64,000 nt of DNA from Prevotella sp. (GTDB lineage: Bacteria; Bacteroidota; Bacteroidia; Bacteroidales; Bacteroidaceae). Below the pieces are notes generated by a model. The model saw only the letters and a program-made list of their open reading frames with translations. It had not been told where the DNA came from and did not search any database. Below, piece by piece: positions 42,461 to 51,619 of the stretch. Made by a program: the position numbers and the translations under genes. The DNA lies in assembly GCA_017395215.1 (NCBI GenBank), contig JAFPVW010000128.1, positions 19,126 to 83,125 on the forward strand, written 5' to 3'. Each line of letters begins with the position of its first letter. Position 1 is the first letter of the stretch.

Positions 42461-44578
42461 ATGAAGATAACGAAGATCAAAACGAAGTTAGGAGAGTTGG
42501 GAAGTCCTGTTTCAACGGAGTTGGACGCCATCGTGGAGCGCATGCGCTCTGACGACACCAGGGAAGCGGCAGAGCGCATACGCGCTGTAGCCATGCAGTC
42601 GCGTCTGATGATGGAGCAGGGCACACCACGCTATCTGCTGAAAGATGCCGACCGGCTACCCTATCTGCTGTTTGGTGCCACCTTCGGCAAAGGCGGTCTC
42701 GACAACCCCATCAGTTTCACGCAGTTACTGTTGCTCGACATTCCCTGTCCGGAGGGTCAGCGCCAGGTCAGCGACCTAAAAAAGCGTGTGCAGCAGGTGC
42801 CATACACCGTGCTGGCCTTTGCTGGTGTGAGTGGAGTGACGCTGAAGGTGGTGGTAAGTTGCCAGTATGGCGACGGCTCCACACCTTGGAAGTCTGGCCC
42901 TGAGAGCCGAGAGGTGCTGGATACAGAGCGTTATCAGAAGTTTCTGAAGGACGCCCAGCAGAGTGCGGGCAGCCTATATACCACCCTGGTCCGTTGCAAC
43001 CTCATGGTGGGTGACCCTACGCTCAGACGCGGTTGTCGCATGAGCTACGACCCACAGCTCTATTATAACCCCCAGGCCCAGCCGTTGCCTGTCATCCGTG
43101 AGGAAGGAAACGTGCTGGATGCCTATGAGGGAACGCGGACGGATGACGACGGCACCGTCATCTGGTATCCCGACTACAACGAGCGCGAGCGCATACAGAT
43201 GGAGTTTCAGGTCTGCCTTTCGAAAGCTCTCGATGATGGTGGTGATGATGCAGAGCATTGCCTTCAGCTGCTGGCTGATTACTGTCGTAAGGCGGGCCTC
43301 GAAGAAGAAGCCTGCGTGGTGCGTACCCTGTGGCAGCAGCGCTTCAAGCCGATAGGCGAAGACATCGTTCGCAAAGTCTTCCGCAATACTTACAAAAAAA
43401 CTTACAACGGGCGGATGCTCTCGCAGATGAACGAGAAGGAGCGCATAGTCCGCTTTATCGAGAATTTCCTTGCCCGCCGCTATCAGCTGCGGTATAACGT
43501 GGTGAAAGGCATGGTAGAGTTCCGCCCCAACGACCTGCGCTTCCAGCAGTGGCAGCCGCTGACCGACCGCCAGCTGCGCAGCATCGTGGTGGAGCAGATG
43601 AAGGAGGGCGGAGAGAGCTGGATGAACGACATACGCATCTACATCGAGTCGGCTCACATACCCGACTACAACCCCGTACACGAGTTCCTGGCCGGCTGTG
43701 GCGAGTGGGACCGCCGTGCCAACTATATCGAGGACTTCGCCCGTCGACTGCCCACCAACTACAGCCGCTGGCCGCAGTACTTCCATCGCTGGTTCCTGGC
43801 GATGGTGGCACAGGCGCTCAACATCAACCGCGACTTCGGCAACTCGATGGTGCCCATGCTCATTGGCGGACAGGGCATCAAGAAGTCGAACTTCTGCAAA
43901 AACATCCTGCCGCCCTCCATGCGCGAATACTATATGGACGACATCAAGATGGACAATGCCGAGCAGGTGGAGCGCGTCTTGGGCCGCATGTGGCTGGTGT
44001 GCATTGACGAGTACAATGCCAAGACCGCCCGTGAACAGGCCAAGATCAAGCGCATACTGACAGAGAAGGATGTGCAGATAAGGAAAATGCGCAGCGACCA
44101 GTACACCATGATGCCCCGTCTCTGCTCGTTCATCGCGACCACCAACGACCTGACGCCGCTGCCCTCGGGTGACGGAAGCCGCCGCTACCTCTGTGTCGAG
44201 GTAACAGACGAGGCCGACATGAGCGGACGTATCCCCTACAAGCAGATGTATGCCCAGGCCGTCACAGAGCTGAAAGCCCCCGACTGCCTCTATTGGTTCA
44301 CCAGCGAGGACGAGCGCGAGATTCAGACCCACAACAGTCAGTACCAGCAGGAACTGCCTTTGGAACAGGTGCTTGCCAGCACCTTCGAGCCTGCCTCCGA
44401 CCACCGCAAGGAACACCTCTGGACGGTTGCCGCCATCCAGAAGGAGCTCTCCAACCGTCTCAGGGCCAGCGACGTGCCCAACCTGACGCAGCTCGGCAAG
44501 ACCTTGAAGCTGATGAAATGGCCACGAGGCGGCAACACGGGTGTTCGCGGCTATTACCTGCAGCTGCGCAAGGAGTAG
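42461..44578 (+). CDS. Virulence-associated E (VirE/VapE) family protein with BT4734-like N-terminal domain
   Basis: From ATG 42461 the product is 705 residues. The N-terminal third resembles the BT4734-type primase-like domain (LPYLLFGATFGKGGLDN, FAGVSGVTLKVVVSCQYGDG). The C-terminal VirE ATPase has Walker A-like GGQGIKKSNFCKNIL near residue 466, Walker B MWLVCIDEYNA near 511 and the SFIATTNDLTPLPSGDGSRR block with arginine finger. It resembles primase-helicases of mobile elements. The Walker A Lys-Ser is present but the glycine pattern is shorter than usual. A strong terminator follows. Confidence 0.88.
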   Translation: MKITKIKTKLGELGSPVSTELDAIVERMRSDDTREAAERIRAVAMQSRLMMEQGTPRYLLKDADRLPYLLFGATFGKGGLDNPISFTQLLLLDIPCPEGQRQVSDLKKRVQQVPYTVLAFAGVSGVTLKVVVSCQYGDGSTPWKSGPESREVLDTERYQKFLKDAQQSAGSLYTTLVRCNLMVGDPTLRRGCRMSYDPQLYYNPQAQPLPVIREEGNVLDAYEGTRTDDDGTVIWYPDYNERERIQMEFQVCLSKALDDGGDDAEHCLQLLADYCRKAGLEEEACVVRTLWQQRFKPIGEDIVRKVFRNTYKKTYNGRMLSQMNEKERIVRFIENFLARRYQLRYNVVKGMVEFRPNDLRFQQWQPLTDRQLRSIVVEQMKEGGESWMNDIRIYIESAHIPDYNPVHEFLAGCGEWDRRANYIEDFARRLPTNYSRWPQYFHRWFLAMVAQALNINRDFGNSMVPMLIGGQGIKKSNFCKNILPPSMREYYMDDIKMDNAEQVERVLGRMWLVCIDEYNAKTAREQAKIKRILTEKDVQIRKMRSDQYTMMPRLCSFIATTNDLTPLPSGDGSRRYLCVEVTDEADMSGRIPYKQMYAQAVTELKAPDCLYWFTSEDEREIQTHNSQYQQELPLEQVLASTFEPASDHRKEHLWTVAAIQKELSNRLRASDVPNLTQLGKTLKLMKWPRGGNTGVRGYYLQLRKE

Positions 44579-44588
44579 TCCATAGCAT

Positions 44589-44640
44589 AGTCATTGCATG
44601 GTTATATCATAGTTTAGACATAACTATGCAATGACTTTTG
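44589..44640 (+). terminator. Rho-independent terminator after the VirE gene
   Basis: AGTCATTGCATGGTTAT (44589-44605) pairs with ATAACTATGCAATGACT (44620-44636) with one G-T pair, followed by TTTTGTTTTG. Confidence 0.85.
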
Positions 44641-44707
44641 TTTTGTTATTCAATAAGTTAAATGAACTATAGCATACATAGTATAGTAGAAATCCTAAAT
44701 TTGGATG

Positions 44708-44855
44708 TCACCCTCGTCCAAACAGCCATTTCTTGATGATGCGTAGTATATTCGACGTGATGATGCTGAAGTCAATGACAAGCAGGGCCAGGAATACCGA
44801 GAGCGAAGTGTCGAGCACGAAGTTGTGGCGGTTGGTATTGAAAGAAGACACCTTT
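44708..44855 (-). pseudogene. 3' fragment of an acyltransferase gene (copy B)
   Basis: On the minus strand 49 codons read VSSFNTNRHNFVLDTSLSVF, then LALLVIDFSIITSNILRIIK and KWLFGRG-stop. This is nearly the same as the C-terminus of copy C at 50438 and close to copy A. The first 310 residues are missing, and a glycosyltransferase promoter follows immediately. It is a leftover of a third acyltransferase gene. Confidence 0.85.
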
Positions 44856-44893
44856 TAATTTGAAAAAAATTTGGTGTTGTCCTGAAAAAATAA

Positions 44894-44901
44894 TACCTTT
44901 G
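44894..44901 (+). promoter_or_regulatory. Bacteroidetes -7 promoter element (TACCTTTG)
   Basis: TACCTTTG lies 13 nt before the ATG at 44915 of the glycosyltransferase gene. Confidence 0.65.
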
Positions 44902-44914
44902 CAAAAAAAATGAA

Positions 44915-45727
44915 ATGGATAGTAAAAGGATATACTCCATCATAGTTGTCACATACAATAATGCAGCCGGGCTGAGTCGTACATTGGAAAGTGTCCGTTC
45001 GCTTGACTATAGTGAGCGAGAGACGATAGTAATTGATGGAGCCAGCAAGGACAATACGCAGGAGATTCTTTCTGCCAACAAAGACATTATCACCGTTTCT
45101 GTATCTGAGCCTGATACCGGCATCTATAATGCCATGAACAAAGGCATCAGATACATTACGGGCGACTTCGTCGTCTTTATGAATGCCGGCGACTGTTTCG
45201 CCCATTGTGGCGTATTGTCATTGGTAAACAGTTACGACGGTGATATCCTCTTAGGAGGCGAAACCTATGGAGGTCAAGTCAGAATGGTAAAGAACCATAT
45301 GTCGCTCTACGACATCCTCTCCATTGGCCTTAATCACCAGGCTGTATATTACCGCAGGGAAATCTTACAGAAGTATGGATTTGATGAGTCATACAAGCTT
45401 ATTGCTGATTTAAAGTCTGTTGTTGAACCACTGGCCAAAGACAAAGTAACTATTACGGGTATACCGGAAATTCTGGCAATCTGTGAAGGAGGGGGCGTCA
45501 GCAAACAGAGATGGCGTGATACACTGATTGAGAGACAACGCATCATTGACGAAGTCATTGACCCATTCTATAAAAATGATTATCAGAAATTTGCACGTGT
45601 CAACAATGAGATGCTTGATGATTTCATTGTGTTGTCCCATTTCCATAAAACATTCCCTCTCCTAAAGTTGCTTAGTAAGATAGTAAGATATCTAAATACA
45701 AAGTTCAAGCATATTCCTATTGATTAA
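44915..45727 (+). CDS. Glycosyltransferase family 2
   Basis: The 270-residue protein begins SIIVVTYNNAAGLSRTLESV with the GT2 nucleotide-binding start, then TIVIDGASKDNTQEIL and DTGIYNAMNKGIRYITGDFV, with the acidic pair in FMNAGD. It adds a sugar to a growing glycan at the inner membrane. The ATG at 44910 is in the wrong frame; 44915 gives the family start. It is A+T rich and faces the other glycan genes of the locus. Confidence 0.85.
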   Translation: MDSKRIYSIIVVTYNNAAGLSRTLESVRSLDYSERETIVIDGASKDNTQEILSANKDIITVSVSEPDTGIYNAMNKGIRYITGDFVVFMNAGDCFAHCGVLSLVNSYDGDILLGGETYGGQVRMVKNHMSLYDILSIGLNHQAVYYRREILQKYGFDESYKLIADLKSVVEPLAKDKVTITGIPEILAICEGGGVSKQRWRDTLIERQRIIDEVIDPFYKNDYQKFARVNNEMLDDFIVLSHFHKTFPLLKLLSKIVRYLNTKFKHIPID

Positions 45728-45814
45728 AGATCCATCTTGGTTGAAAGACATATTCGTCTAACTCGTCCCAATTTTAATGGAAAACTAGTGTAGTGATTAC
45801 AAAAAAAAAGAATT

Positions 45815-46663
45815 TCATGACGATGTACGATGATCAATATTTTTAAATGTTTTTGGAAAGAATAAATAGAAGTAGCGGCTTGCAATATACTTTATGGCTC
45901 TCCACTTTCCACGATATTTAAATAAGTAGTAAAAAATCGGGAAGGGAGAGTATTTGGGACTGTGCAAATACTTCCATCGCTCACAAAATGTCTTACCTTC
46001 AAAATAAGGATGCTCGTGATGATTGTCGACAACTCCAATGTAAATAGGAGTCTGAATCACAGAGAAACCTTTCTGCTGAACTCTGAAACCGTATTCGTTG
46101 TCACCTCCTCCGTGCGTAAATATGCAGTTCATAGTGCCAACAGCCTCACAAACTTTTTGTGGAATCAGAACGATATTGCCAAACATGATAGCTACCTTTT
46201 GATATGTACCATTGGGTATAATGAATTGTTCGTCATTATCCATACCTATATAAGAAGCTTCTCCGTTGTGATCACAAAATGCACCAGTAACAACGCAACT
46301 GTTACTTCCATTGTCGTCGGAAGTCTTAAACAATGTTATAAGTGCGTCGGCATATAGTTCTCCATCATCATTAAACCAAAGGAAATAATCATAATTATCA
46401 TTACTCAATGCTTTCTCCCAAGCCAGTTGCATACCCCTAGTCCAATATAACGAACCAGACCCTTGATAAGCGAATACTTCAGGGAAATTATTTTTGACAG
46501 CTTCATAGGTGCCATCGGGAGAGTTATCATCAACAAGAAAAATGTCAAACGTATAACCCTTTCCCAACTTTGATATTGACTCTTTCAGCGTTTTGAGACC
46601 AGCCAGTGTCGTCTTTTTGCGATTAAAGACAGTGATTAATACTGCAACCTTTCTAATTTCCAT
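45815..46663 (-). CDS. Glycosyltransferase family 2 (rhamnosyltransferase-like)
   Basis: The 282-residue protein has VAVLITVFNRKKTTLAGLKT, FLVDDNSPDGTYEAVKNNFP, the acidic motif YFLWFNDDGE and THGGGDNEYGFRVQQKG in its catalytic half. The pattern SGSLYWTRGMQLAWE is shared with rhamnosyltransferase-type GT2 enzymes. Donor and acceptor are unknown. Its start overlaps the next gene upstream by 11 bp, so it is coupled with the GT4 gene. Confidence 0.85.
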   Translation of the reverse strand: MEIRKVAVLITVFNRKKTTLAGLKTLKESISKLGKGYTFDIFLVDDNSPDGTYEAVKNNFPEVFAYQGSGSLYWTRGMQLAWEKALSNDNYDYFLWFNDDGELYADALITLFKTSDDNGSNSCVVTGAFCDHNGEASYIGMDNDEQFIIPNGTYQKVAIMFGNIVLIPQKVCEAVGTMNCIFTHGGGDNEYGFRVQQKGFSVIQTPIYIGVVDNHHEHPYFEGKTFCERWKYLHSPKYSPFPIFYYLFKYRGKWRAIKYIASRYFYLFFPKTFKNIDHRTSS

Positions 46664-47810
46664 AATAATCTTTTGTTACTCGTTCGTAGACTTCGTAAAG
46701 CTTCTCTGCAGACTTTTTCCATGAAAAGTTTTCCAGTCTTCTTGACTGTTTAGCGATTAATTCTTTCAAATCAGTATCTCCCATATGCAAAAATTGCTCC
46801 ATTGTTGTAGCAAGGTTAGATTTATTTTCATTTAATTGAAAAAAAATAGCTGCATCTTGTGCAATCTCTGGAAAACAACTGGTTTGGTTAAGTAGAACGG
46901 GACATCCAGCTTGCCATGCTTCTAAAATGGGAATGCCGAAACCTTCGTATAACGAGGGGAAAATGAAACATAAAGCATGCTCATAAAGGTTCTGCATTCC
47001 TTCGTCGTTGGGACTAATATGAATCATCCTATCATAAATACCATTCTGTTCAAATAACCTCATTTCTTCTTTTGTGAAATAAGGACCTGTACATACAATC
47101 GACAAATCTTGATGTGAACGAAGCACGGGAAACAGTTCTTCAAGCATCAGCATAAAATTCTTGTAATCGGCACGAGAACCAACATATAATATATATTTCG
47201 TGTCAATTAATGGAGCCTTGTTCTGTTTTCCCCGACTAGAGACTCCATGATAAATCACCGTTATTTTATGTTCAGGAACACCCATTATATCCATTAGGTC
47301 GTTTTTTGTCTGTTCTGACACAGCCACAACATGATTTGCATGTCTCACGAGTTCTTTTTTCCAAAGTGCTTGCATATTATCCCTCAGTTTAAACCTCTCT
47401 GAAATCATATCATGAACAGTAAGAACAAACGGACGACCGTGCAGATACTTCATAAAGTAAGGATCATAGAACGTGGGGTGAAAAATGTTAAAGTCATTTC
47501 TCTGTAGTGCATCTATAGAACATTTAAGATTTCTTCCCAGCGAGGTCTTCTCTGGGAACTGATGAGAATAATAGTCGTATAAAAGACGTTTTATCTTAAA
47601 ATGTCCTTTTATAATAAAGTTTTCCTCAGTTTGTAATGCCGGTTGAAAACAGCCCAACTGACTCTCAAGCAGATGAATGTTGTTACATTCCCTAACAGCT
47701 ATTTTGGGGGATGCATCAGGAGGCAGGTTTTCAATTAATCGCACAAAGCAATTGGAAACGCCACCGAACCTTTGCATATAAAATGCCTGATAATCATATA
47801 GTATCTTCAT
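46653..47810 (-). CDS. Glycosyltransferase family 4 (GT-B)
   Basis: The 385-residue protein shows the GT4 pattern: FGGVSNCFVRLIENLP at the start, VVAVSEQTKNDLM then VIYHGVS in the middle, and FPSLYEGFGIPILEAWQAGC with the E-x7-E donor site near residue 290. It is a retaining glycosyltransferase using a nucleotide sugar. The gene is A+T rich like its neighbours. Confidence 0.88.
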   Translation of the reverse strand: MKILYDYQAFYMQRFGGVSNCFVRLIENLPPDASPKIAVRECNNIHLLESQLGCFQPALQTEENFIIKGHFKIKRLLYDYYSHQFPEKTSLGRNLKCSIDALQRNDFNIFHPTFYDPYFMKYLHGRPFVLTVHDMISERFKLRDNMQALWKKELVRHANHVVAVSEQTKNDLMDIMGVPEHKITVIYHGVSSRGKQNKAPLIDTKYILYVGSRADYKNFMLMLEELFPVLRSHQDLSIVCTGPYFTKEEMRLFEQNGIYDRMIHISPNDEGMQNLYEHALCFIFPSLYEGFGIPILEAWQAGCPVLLNQTSCFPEIAQDAAIFFQLNENKSNLATTMEQFLHMGDTDLKELIAKQSRRLENFSWKKSAEKLYEVYERVTKDYYGN

Positions 47811-47841
47811 AATCTAAATAGTATTTTGAGCTGTTATCGTT

Positions 47842-48696
47842 TCACTTTTTATTTTCCTTTATTATTTTTTTTGCCTCTTCTATTGTCAACCCTCTTTCGA
47901 GGTCAGAAAAAAATCTGCTATGGTGTGTGACACGTTTATCTATAGGAGGCTCCTGCATATAGTTGTTGTAAAGAAATGACAGATACTGGTCATAAGCCTT
48001 TGGCACTTTAATTGTGGTGTCCTCAAACTTAATCTCAATAGTCTCACGGAACCATTCCTTCTTCATGAAGTGTTTTCCTGGTAAAACCGAGCAAGTAGAA
48101 ATGCAGTCATTGTCGTCATGAAGCGAAATCAGTTTTTTGTAAAGAGTCATCAACTTTGTATGATATTTTTTTTGCCTACGTGACATATATATTTTTACCT
48201 TCAATGAATTCCAAAAGGCGATGGGTCGTCCTTTTAGCAAACGTAATACTACGTCTTTATAAGTCCACTTTTGTAAAGATATATAATAATTATTGAAAGA
48301 TTTGTCAAATGCGGCTTTGATACTTAAGGATTCATTATTCTTCGGGCAGTCGTCAATAGGAAATATGTCAATGTATGCTCCCAGCATATATGGCACATGT
48401 TCGAATTCCCATATGGAAGAGTTGTTGTCAATAAACTTGGCAAATGGGGCTGTGTAACCTATATCGGAAATGTCTGCGATACGGTAGGATGCTGGTAACT
48501 CATTCCTCAATTGGAGCATTCTGTCATAATCCTTTCGGAGCATATGGACATCTATGTCGTCATCCCATGGAATAAAACCATTATGACGAATTGCACCTAA
48601 TGCTGTTCCATAAGCTGCAAAATAACTCAGATGATTGTCATCACAGAATTTCGCAAAAGTATGGAATAATTTTAATAGTTTTTCTTTTTCAGTCAT
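47842..48696 (-). CDS. LicD family phosphotransferase (glycan locus)
   Basis: From ATG 48696 the product is 284 residues with the LicD core YFAAYGTALGAIRHNGFIPW then DDDIDVHMLRKDYDRM and a second conserved site FIDNNSSIWEFE, AYIDIFPIDDCP. It would transfer a phospho-alcohol or phosphono-alcohol from a CDP/CMP donor to a glycan. Position between glycosyltransferases and flippase, and 4-8 kb from phosphonate biosynthesis genes, makes it the best candidate for attaching the product of that pathway. Its start overlaps the flippase end by 8 bp. Confidence 0.85.
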   Translation of the reverse strand: MTEKEKLLKLFHTFAKFCDDNHLSYFAAYGTALGAIRHNGFIPWDDDIDVHMLRKDYDRMLQLRNELPASYRIADISDIGYTAPFAKFIDNNSSIWEFEHVPYMLGAYIDIFPIDDCPKNNESLSIKAAFDKSFNNYYISLQKWTYKDVVLRLLKGRPIAFWNSLKVKIYMSRRQKKYHTKLMTLYKKLISLHDDNDCISTCSVLPGKHFMKKEWFRETIEIKFEDTTIKVPKAYDQYLSFLYNNYMQEPPIDKRVTHHSRFFSDLERGLTIEEAKKIIKENKK

Positions 48697-50233
48697 GATA
48701 TATTGTTTTCTTCGAATATGACACAATTTTGTCCGTCATTTTTATAAACAATGTTCTTTCCTCTACATCTAAAATATAAAGCCAGGATAGTGAAGCGACA
48801 ATTAGTGTAGGGAGGATTATATTTAATATTAAACGGAAAATGCTCTCTGTTAATAGAGCGTTGATTAAAAAACCCGTTACCAAACCTACGACTAGTATGC
48901 CTATGCAAGGAAAAACCAAATGACGGAGATAGAAAGGGATGTCCAATCTATACATTTTTTTATTGTAATAAATAATGACTGCACCTCCCAATAGCTCCCA
49001 GCAAATGAAAAGTACAACATAAATGCTGTAGGGTGCTGCTCCCATTTTAAAACATAAATAGACGAGGAATATGGGTATAAGATTTAATATACCTTTTACG
49101 ATGCAGTAATTCTTGATATTATCGCTTGCATATATGCATTCTGCATAAACAGTTATCAATTGATTTGCTAAAGAGCGAATAAGTAATAATGCACAAAAGA
49201 CAGAAGCCCATTCAGGAACATTAACTAACCAAAGTTTCAGTATGTAACGACACTCGATAATAATAGGGACAGATAAAAAACATGTAATAAGAAAAGACAA
49301 CTTAGACCCCGTGATGCTGAACCTCATGGCCTTTTCTGTGTCATTTATTCCGCCGCTTCTTGTAATAGTAGGATTAAGAGCTTTTAACAAATTTGAAGAA
49401 AAAACCATCAGTATTCCGTTTACCTGAGCTGCGATGCCTTGTGCGGCATTTACAACTGTACTGAAAAAATTATTCAATAGTAGAGGCATTGAATTAAATG
49501 AAATAAGACTGGTTATGGATGTAAGGAAATTCCAGCCTGCATATGATGTCATTTGTTTAGCTAAAGTCTTGTCAAATAAAGACATACTAAATTGACACTC
49601 TTCATACTTGCGGTAACAGTATATTCGTTTTACGACTAAAGAAAAAATCGTAATTAGAGAAAGAAAAAGAGAATAAAAAACCAGTTTGTCCATTCCCACA
49701 TAAGGGAGCCATATGGCTAGGACCAATCGCATCAGACTCTCAATAATACCAATAACAGAATAATAAAACATGTCCTCATTAGCGTTTAAGATAGAGTCAT
49801 AAGGGACAGACATGACTGTAAACGAAAAACTGACAATCATGAAGTAATAAACATAACGGGCAGCATGTATTCTGCTGGGCTCAATATTTAGGAAACCAGA
49901 AAAGAGGAAGTCAGCAATTAGTATCAGGTTAAGTGCAATAACAAATGAGATAATCAGATGAAGGACTATGCTTATGGAATAAACCTTTTTCTGAAGCAAG
50001 AAATCGTTTTTTGCCTTGTAATAACATAGATAACGAAGAGTAGACCTTGACAAGGTGTCCTGCAGGAATCCAAACATAAAAATGGTACCAGCGATAAGAG
50101 TGTATAGTCCATAGTCGGAAGCACCAAGTGTATTTAGAAATACCCTTGCCGTATATAGTGAGATGAGTAGATTTACTATCATCTTTATATACAGATAAGA
50201 GGTATTCTTAACTATTCTCGTAGAGGTTTCCAT
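48689..50233 (-). CDS. Lipid-linked oligosaccharide flippase (Wzx/polysaccharide transporter family)
   Basis: The 514-residue protein has 12-14 hydrophobic segments and the MOP-family start RIVKNTSYLYIKMIVNLLIS, with SDYGLYTLIAGTIFMFGFLQ and the middle NAAQGIAAQVNGI. It should move undecaprenol-linked repeat units to the periplasmic side. It is first in the minus-strand run flippase-LicD-GT4-GT2. The gene is markedly A+T rich. Upstream 204 nt show no gene. Confidence 0.88.
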   Translation of the reverse strand: METSTRIVKNTSYLYIKMIVNLLISLYTARVFLNTLGASDYGLYTLIAGTIFMFGFLQDTLSRSTLRYLCYYKAKNDFLLQKKVYSISIVLHLIISFVIALNLILIADFLFSGFLNIEPSRIHAARYVYYFMIVSFSFTVMSVPYDSILNANEDMFYYSVIGIIESLMRLVLAIWLPYVGMDKLVFYSLFLSLITIFSLVVKRIYCYRKYEECQFSMSLFDKTLAKQMTSYAGWNFLTSITSLISFNSMPLLLNNFFSTVVNAAQGIAAQVNGILMVFSSNLLKALNPTITRSGGINDTEKAMRFSITGSKLSFLITCFLSVPIIIECRYILKLWLVNVPEWASVFCALLLIRSLANQLITVYAECIYASDNIKNYCIVKGILNLIPIFLVYLCFKMGAAPYSIYVVLFICWELLGGAVIIYYNKKMYRLDIPFYLRHLVFPCIGILVVGLVTGFLINALLTESIFRLILNIILPTLIVASLSWLYILDVEERTLFIKMTDKIVSYSKKTIYHD

Positions 50234-50397
50234 TGAGTAAATTAATTATTATCACATTCAATAATCATCTCTTAATCTTAATACAGGAATGATTCCATTA
50301 TTTGCTTGCAAAAATAATCATTTCATTTGAAATATCAAAATTAATTCACTTATTTTGACACACGTTGAATAATCTCGCTCGAAAAAGTTCAAAAACA

Positions 50398-50429
50398 TTT
50401 GTTTTTTTATCAGCTTATTCGTATCTTTG
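50398..50429 (+). promoter_or_regulatory. Promoter of acyltransferase copy C (TTTG, 20 bp, TATCTTTG)
   Basis: TTTG at 50398-50401 and TATCTTTG at 50422-50429 show the canonical 20-bp spacing. The ATG at 50438 is only 8 nt further on, so the mRNA would be almost leaderless. Confidence 0.75.
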
Positions 50430-50437
50430 CAGCAATT

Positions 50438-51535
50438 ATGGAGAATAGCATTGCAAAGAAACCTCGTTTGGAGTGGTTGGATGCCTTGAGGGGATTCACG
50501 ATGATACTGGTAGTGGCTTTTCACACCATCCAGGGATTTGGATTGGAGATGAAAACCTCATCATCCATGCAATTCCTTGTCATGTTCCGTATGCCGCTGT
50601 TTTTCTTTGTAAGTGGCTTTTTGGCTTATAAGGCGGGACTTATGTGGAACTTTGGGACATTGGGCTCTTTGCTGGCCAAGAAAATCAGGGTGCAGACGGT
50701 GCCTACGATAGTATTCTTCCTGTTTGGAGCTGCTATACTGGGTAGTAAACAGTTTGGACCTACCATCATGGAATGGCTTGAAAGACCAACGAAAGGCGGC
50801 TATTGGTTCACCATCGTGCTGCTTTATATGTTCATCATCTACTACCTCTTCTGTTTTCTTGAGAGCTGGCTACAGAAACATTTCCCAAGAATTCCGTCGT
50901 GGCTACCTATTACGATACTATTTCTGATTTCCATGGCCTGCTATGATACTTGTTACCAACCAAGATATTTTGATTGGGCACTTGGACGCAAGGGGTCTCC
51001 CAATGAGTTCATGAACTACAGTAGCTTTGGACAACTGTTCATATATTTCCCGTTCTTCCTCTATGGTAACATTGTACGCCGCTATTGGGACAAGGCGCAG
51101 GAAGTAATGGATAGCAAGTGGTTCTACCCAACGATTATCTGTTTGGTCATCTATGCATGGTTCGACTATCAAAAATGGCATTGGCTGCGTATGGCATGGG
51201 CCATTATTCCGTTGACAATGGCCCGATTCATCCTGCTGACAATGGTCTTTATGTATTTCCGCCACTACCAACAGTACTTTACCCAACGGACGGCCATTGG
51301 TGCGTCTTTACAGTATATAGGTCGGAGAACGCTAGATATTTACTTGATACATTTTCTATTCCTACCGAATCTGCCAACTGTCGGATCTTTCTTCAACACC
51401 TATCGTCATAACTTTGTGCTGGATACCTCCCTTTCGGTCTTTTTGGCCTTGCTGGTCATCGGCTTCAGCATCATCACCTCCAATATCCTCCGCATCAGCC
51501 CCTTCTTCAAGAAGTGGCTGTTCGGACGGGTGTAG
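50438..51535 (+). CDS. Acyltransferase family membrane protein (OafA-like), copy C
   Basis: The 365-residue protein is a paralogue of copy A: KKPRLEWLDALRGFTMILVV with AFHTIQG, FRMPLFFFVSGFLAYKAG, GGYWFTIVLLYMFIIYYLF and GRRTLDIYLIHFLFLPNLP. The two agree along the whole length. It would acetylate or otherwise acylate the glycan made by this locus. The fragment at 44708 matches its C-terminus best. Confidence 0.87.
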   Translation: MENSIAKKPRLEWLDALRGFTMILVVAFHTIQGFGLEMKTSSSMQFLVMFRMPLFFFVSGFLAYKAGLMWNFGTLGSLLAKKIRVQTVPTIVFFLFGAAILGSKQFGPTIMEWLERPTKGGYWFTIVLLYMFIIYYLFCFLESWLQKHFPRIPSWLPITILFLISMACYDTCYQPRYFDWALGRKGSPNEFMNYSSFGQLFIYFPFFLYGNIVRRYWDKAQEVMDSKWFYPTIICLVIYAWFDYQKWHWLRMAWAIIPLTMARFILLTMVFMYFRHYQQYFTQRTAIGASLQYIGRRTLDIYLIHFLFLPNLPTVGSFFNTYRHNFVLDTSLSVFLALLVIGFSIITSNILRISPFFKKWLFGRV

Positions 51536-51580
51536 AAGGCTGTCAGAATTGTCAGAATTGTCAGAAAGAGATAGAAAAAG

Positions 51581-51616
51581 AAAAGCATCCCAAGGGGAAA
51601 TCCCTGGGATGCTTTT
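51581..51616. terminator. Bidirectional hairpin terminator
   Basis: AAAAGCATCCCA pairs exactly with TGGGATGCTTTT across a 12-nt spacer. A-run and T-run on either side let it serve both converging genes. Just before it, TGTCAGAAT is repeated three times (51541-51567). Confidence 0.8.
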
Positions 51617-51619
51617 GGT

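Noticed and set aside
50234-50437. Possible small gene between flippase and acyltransferase C
   Set aside because: The region is A+T rich; it holds only the promoter at 50398-50429, and the minus frame there overlaps the acyltransferase start in shadow.
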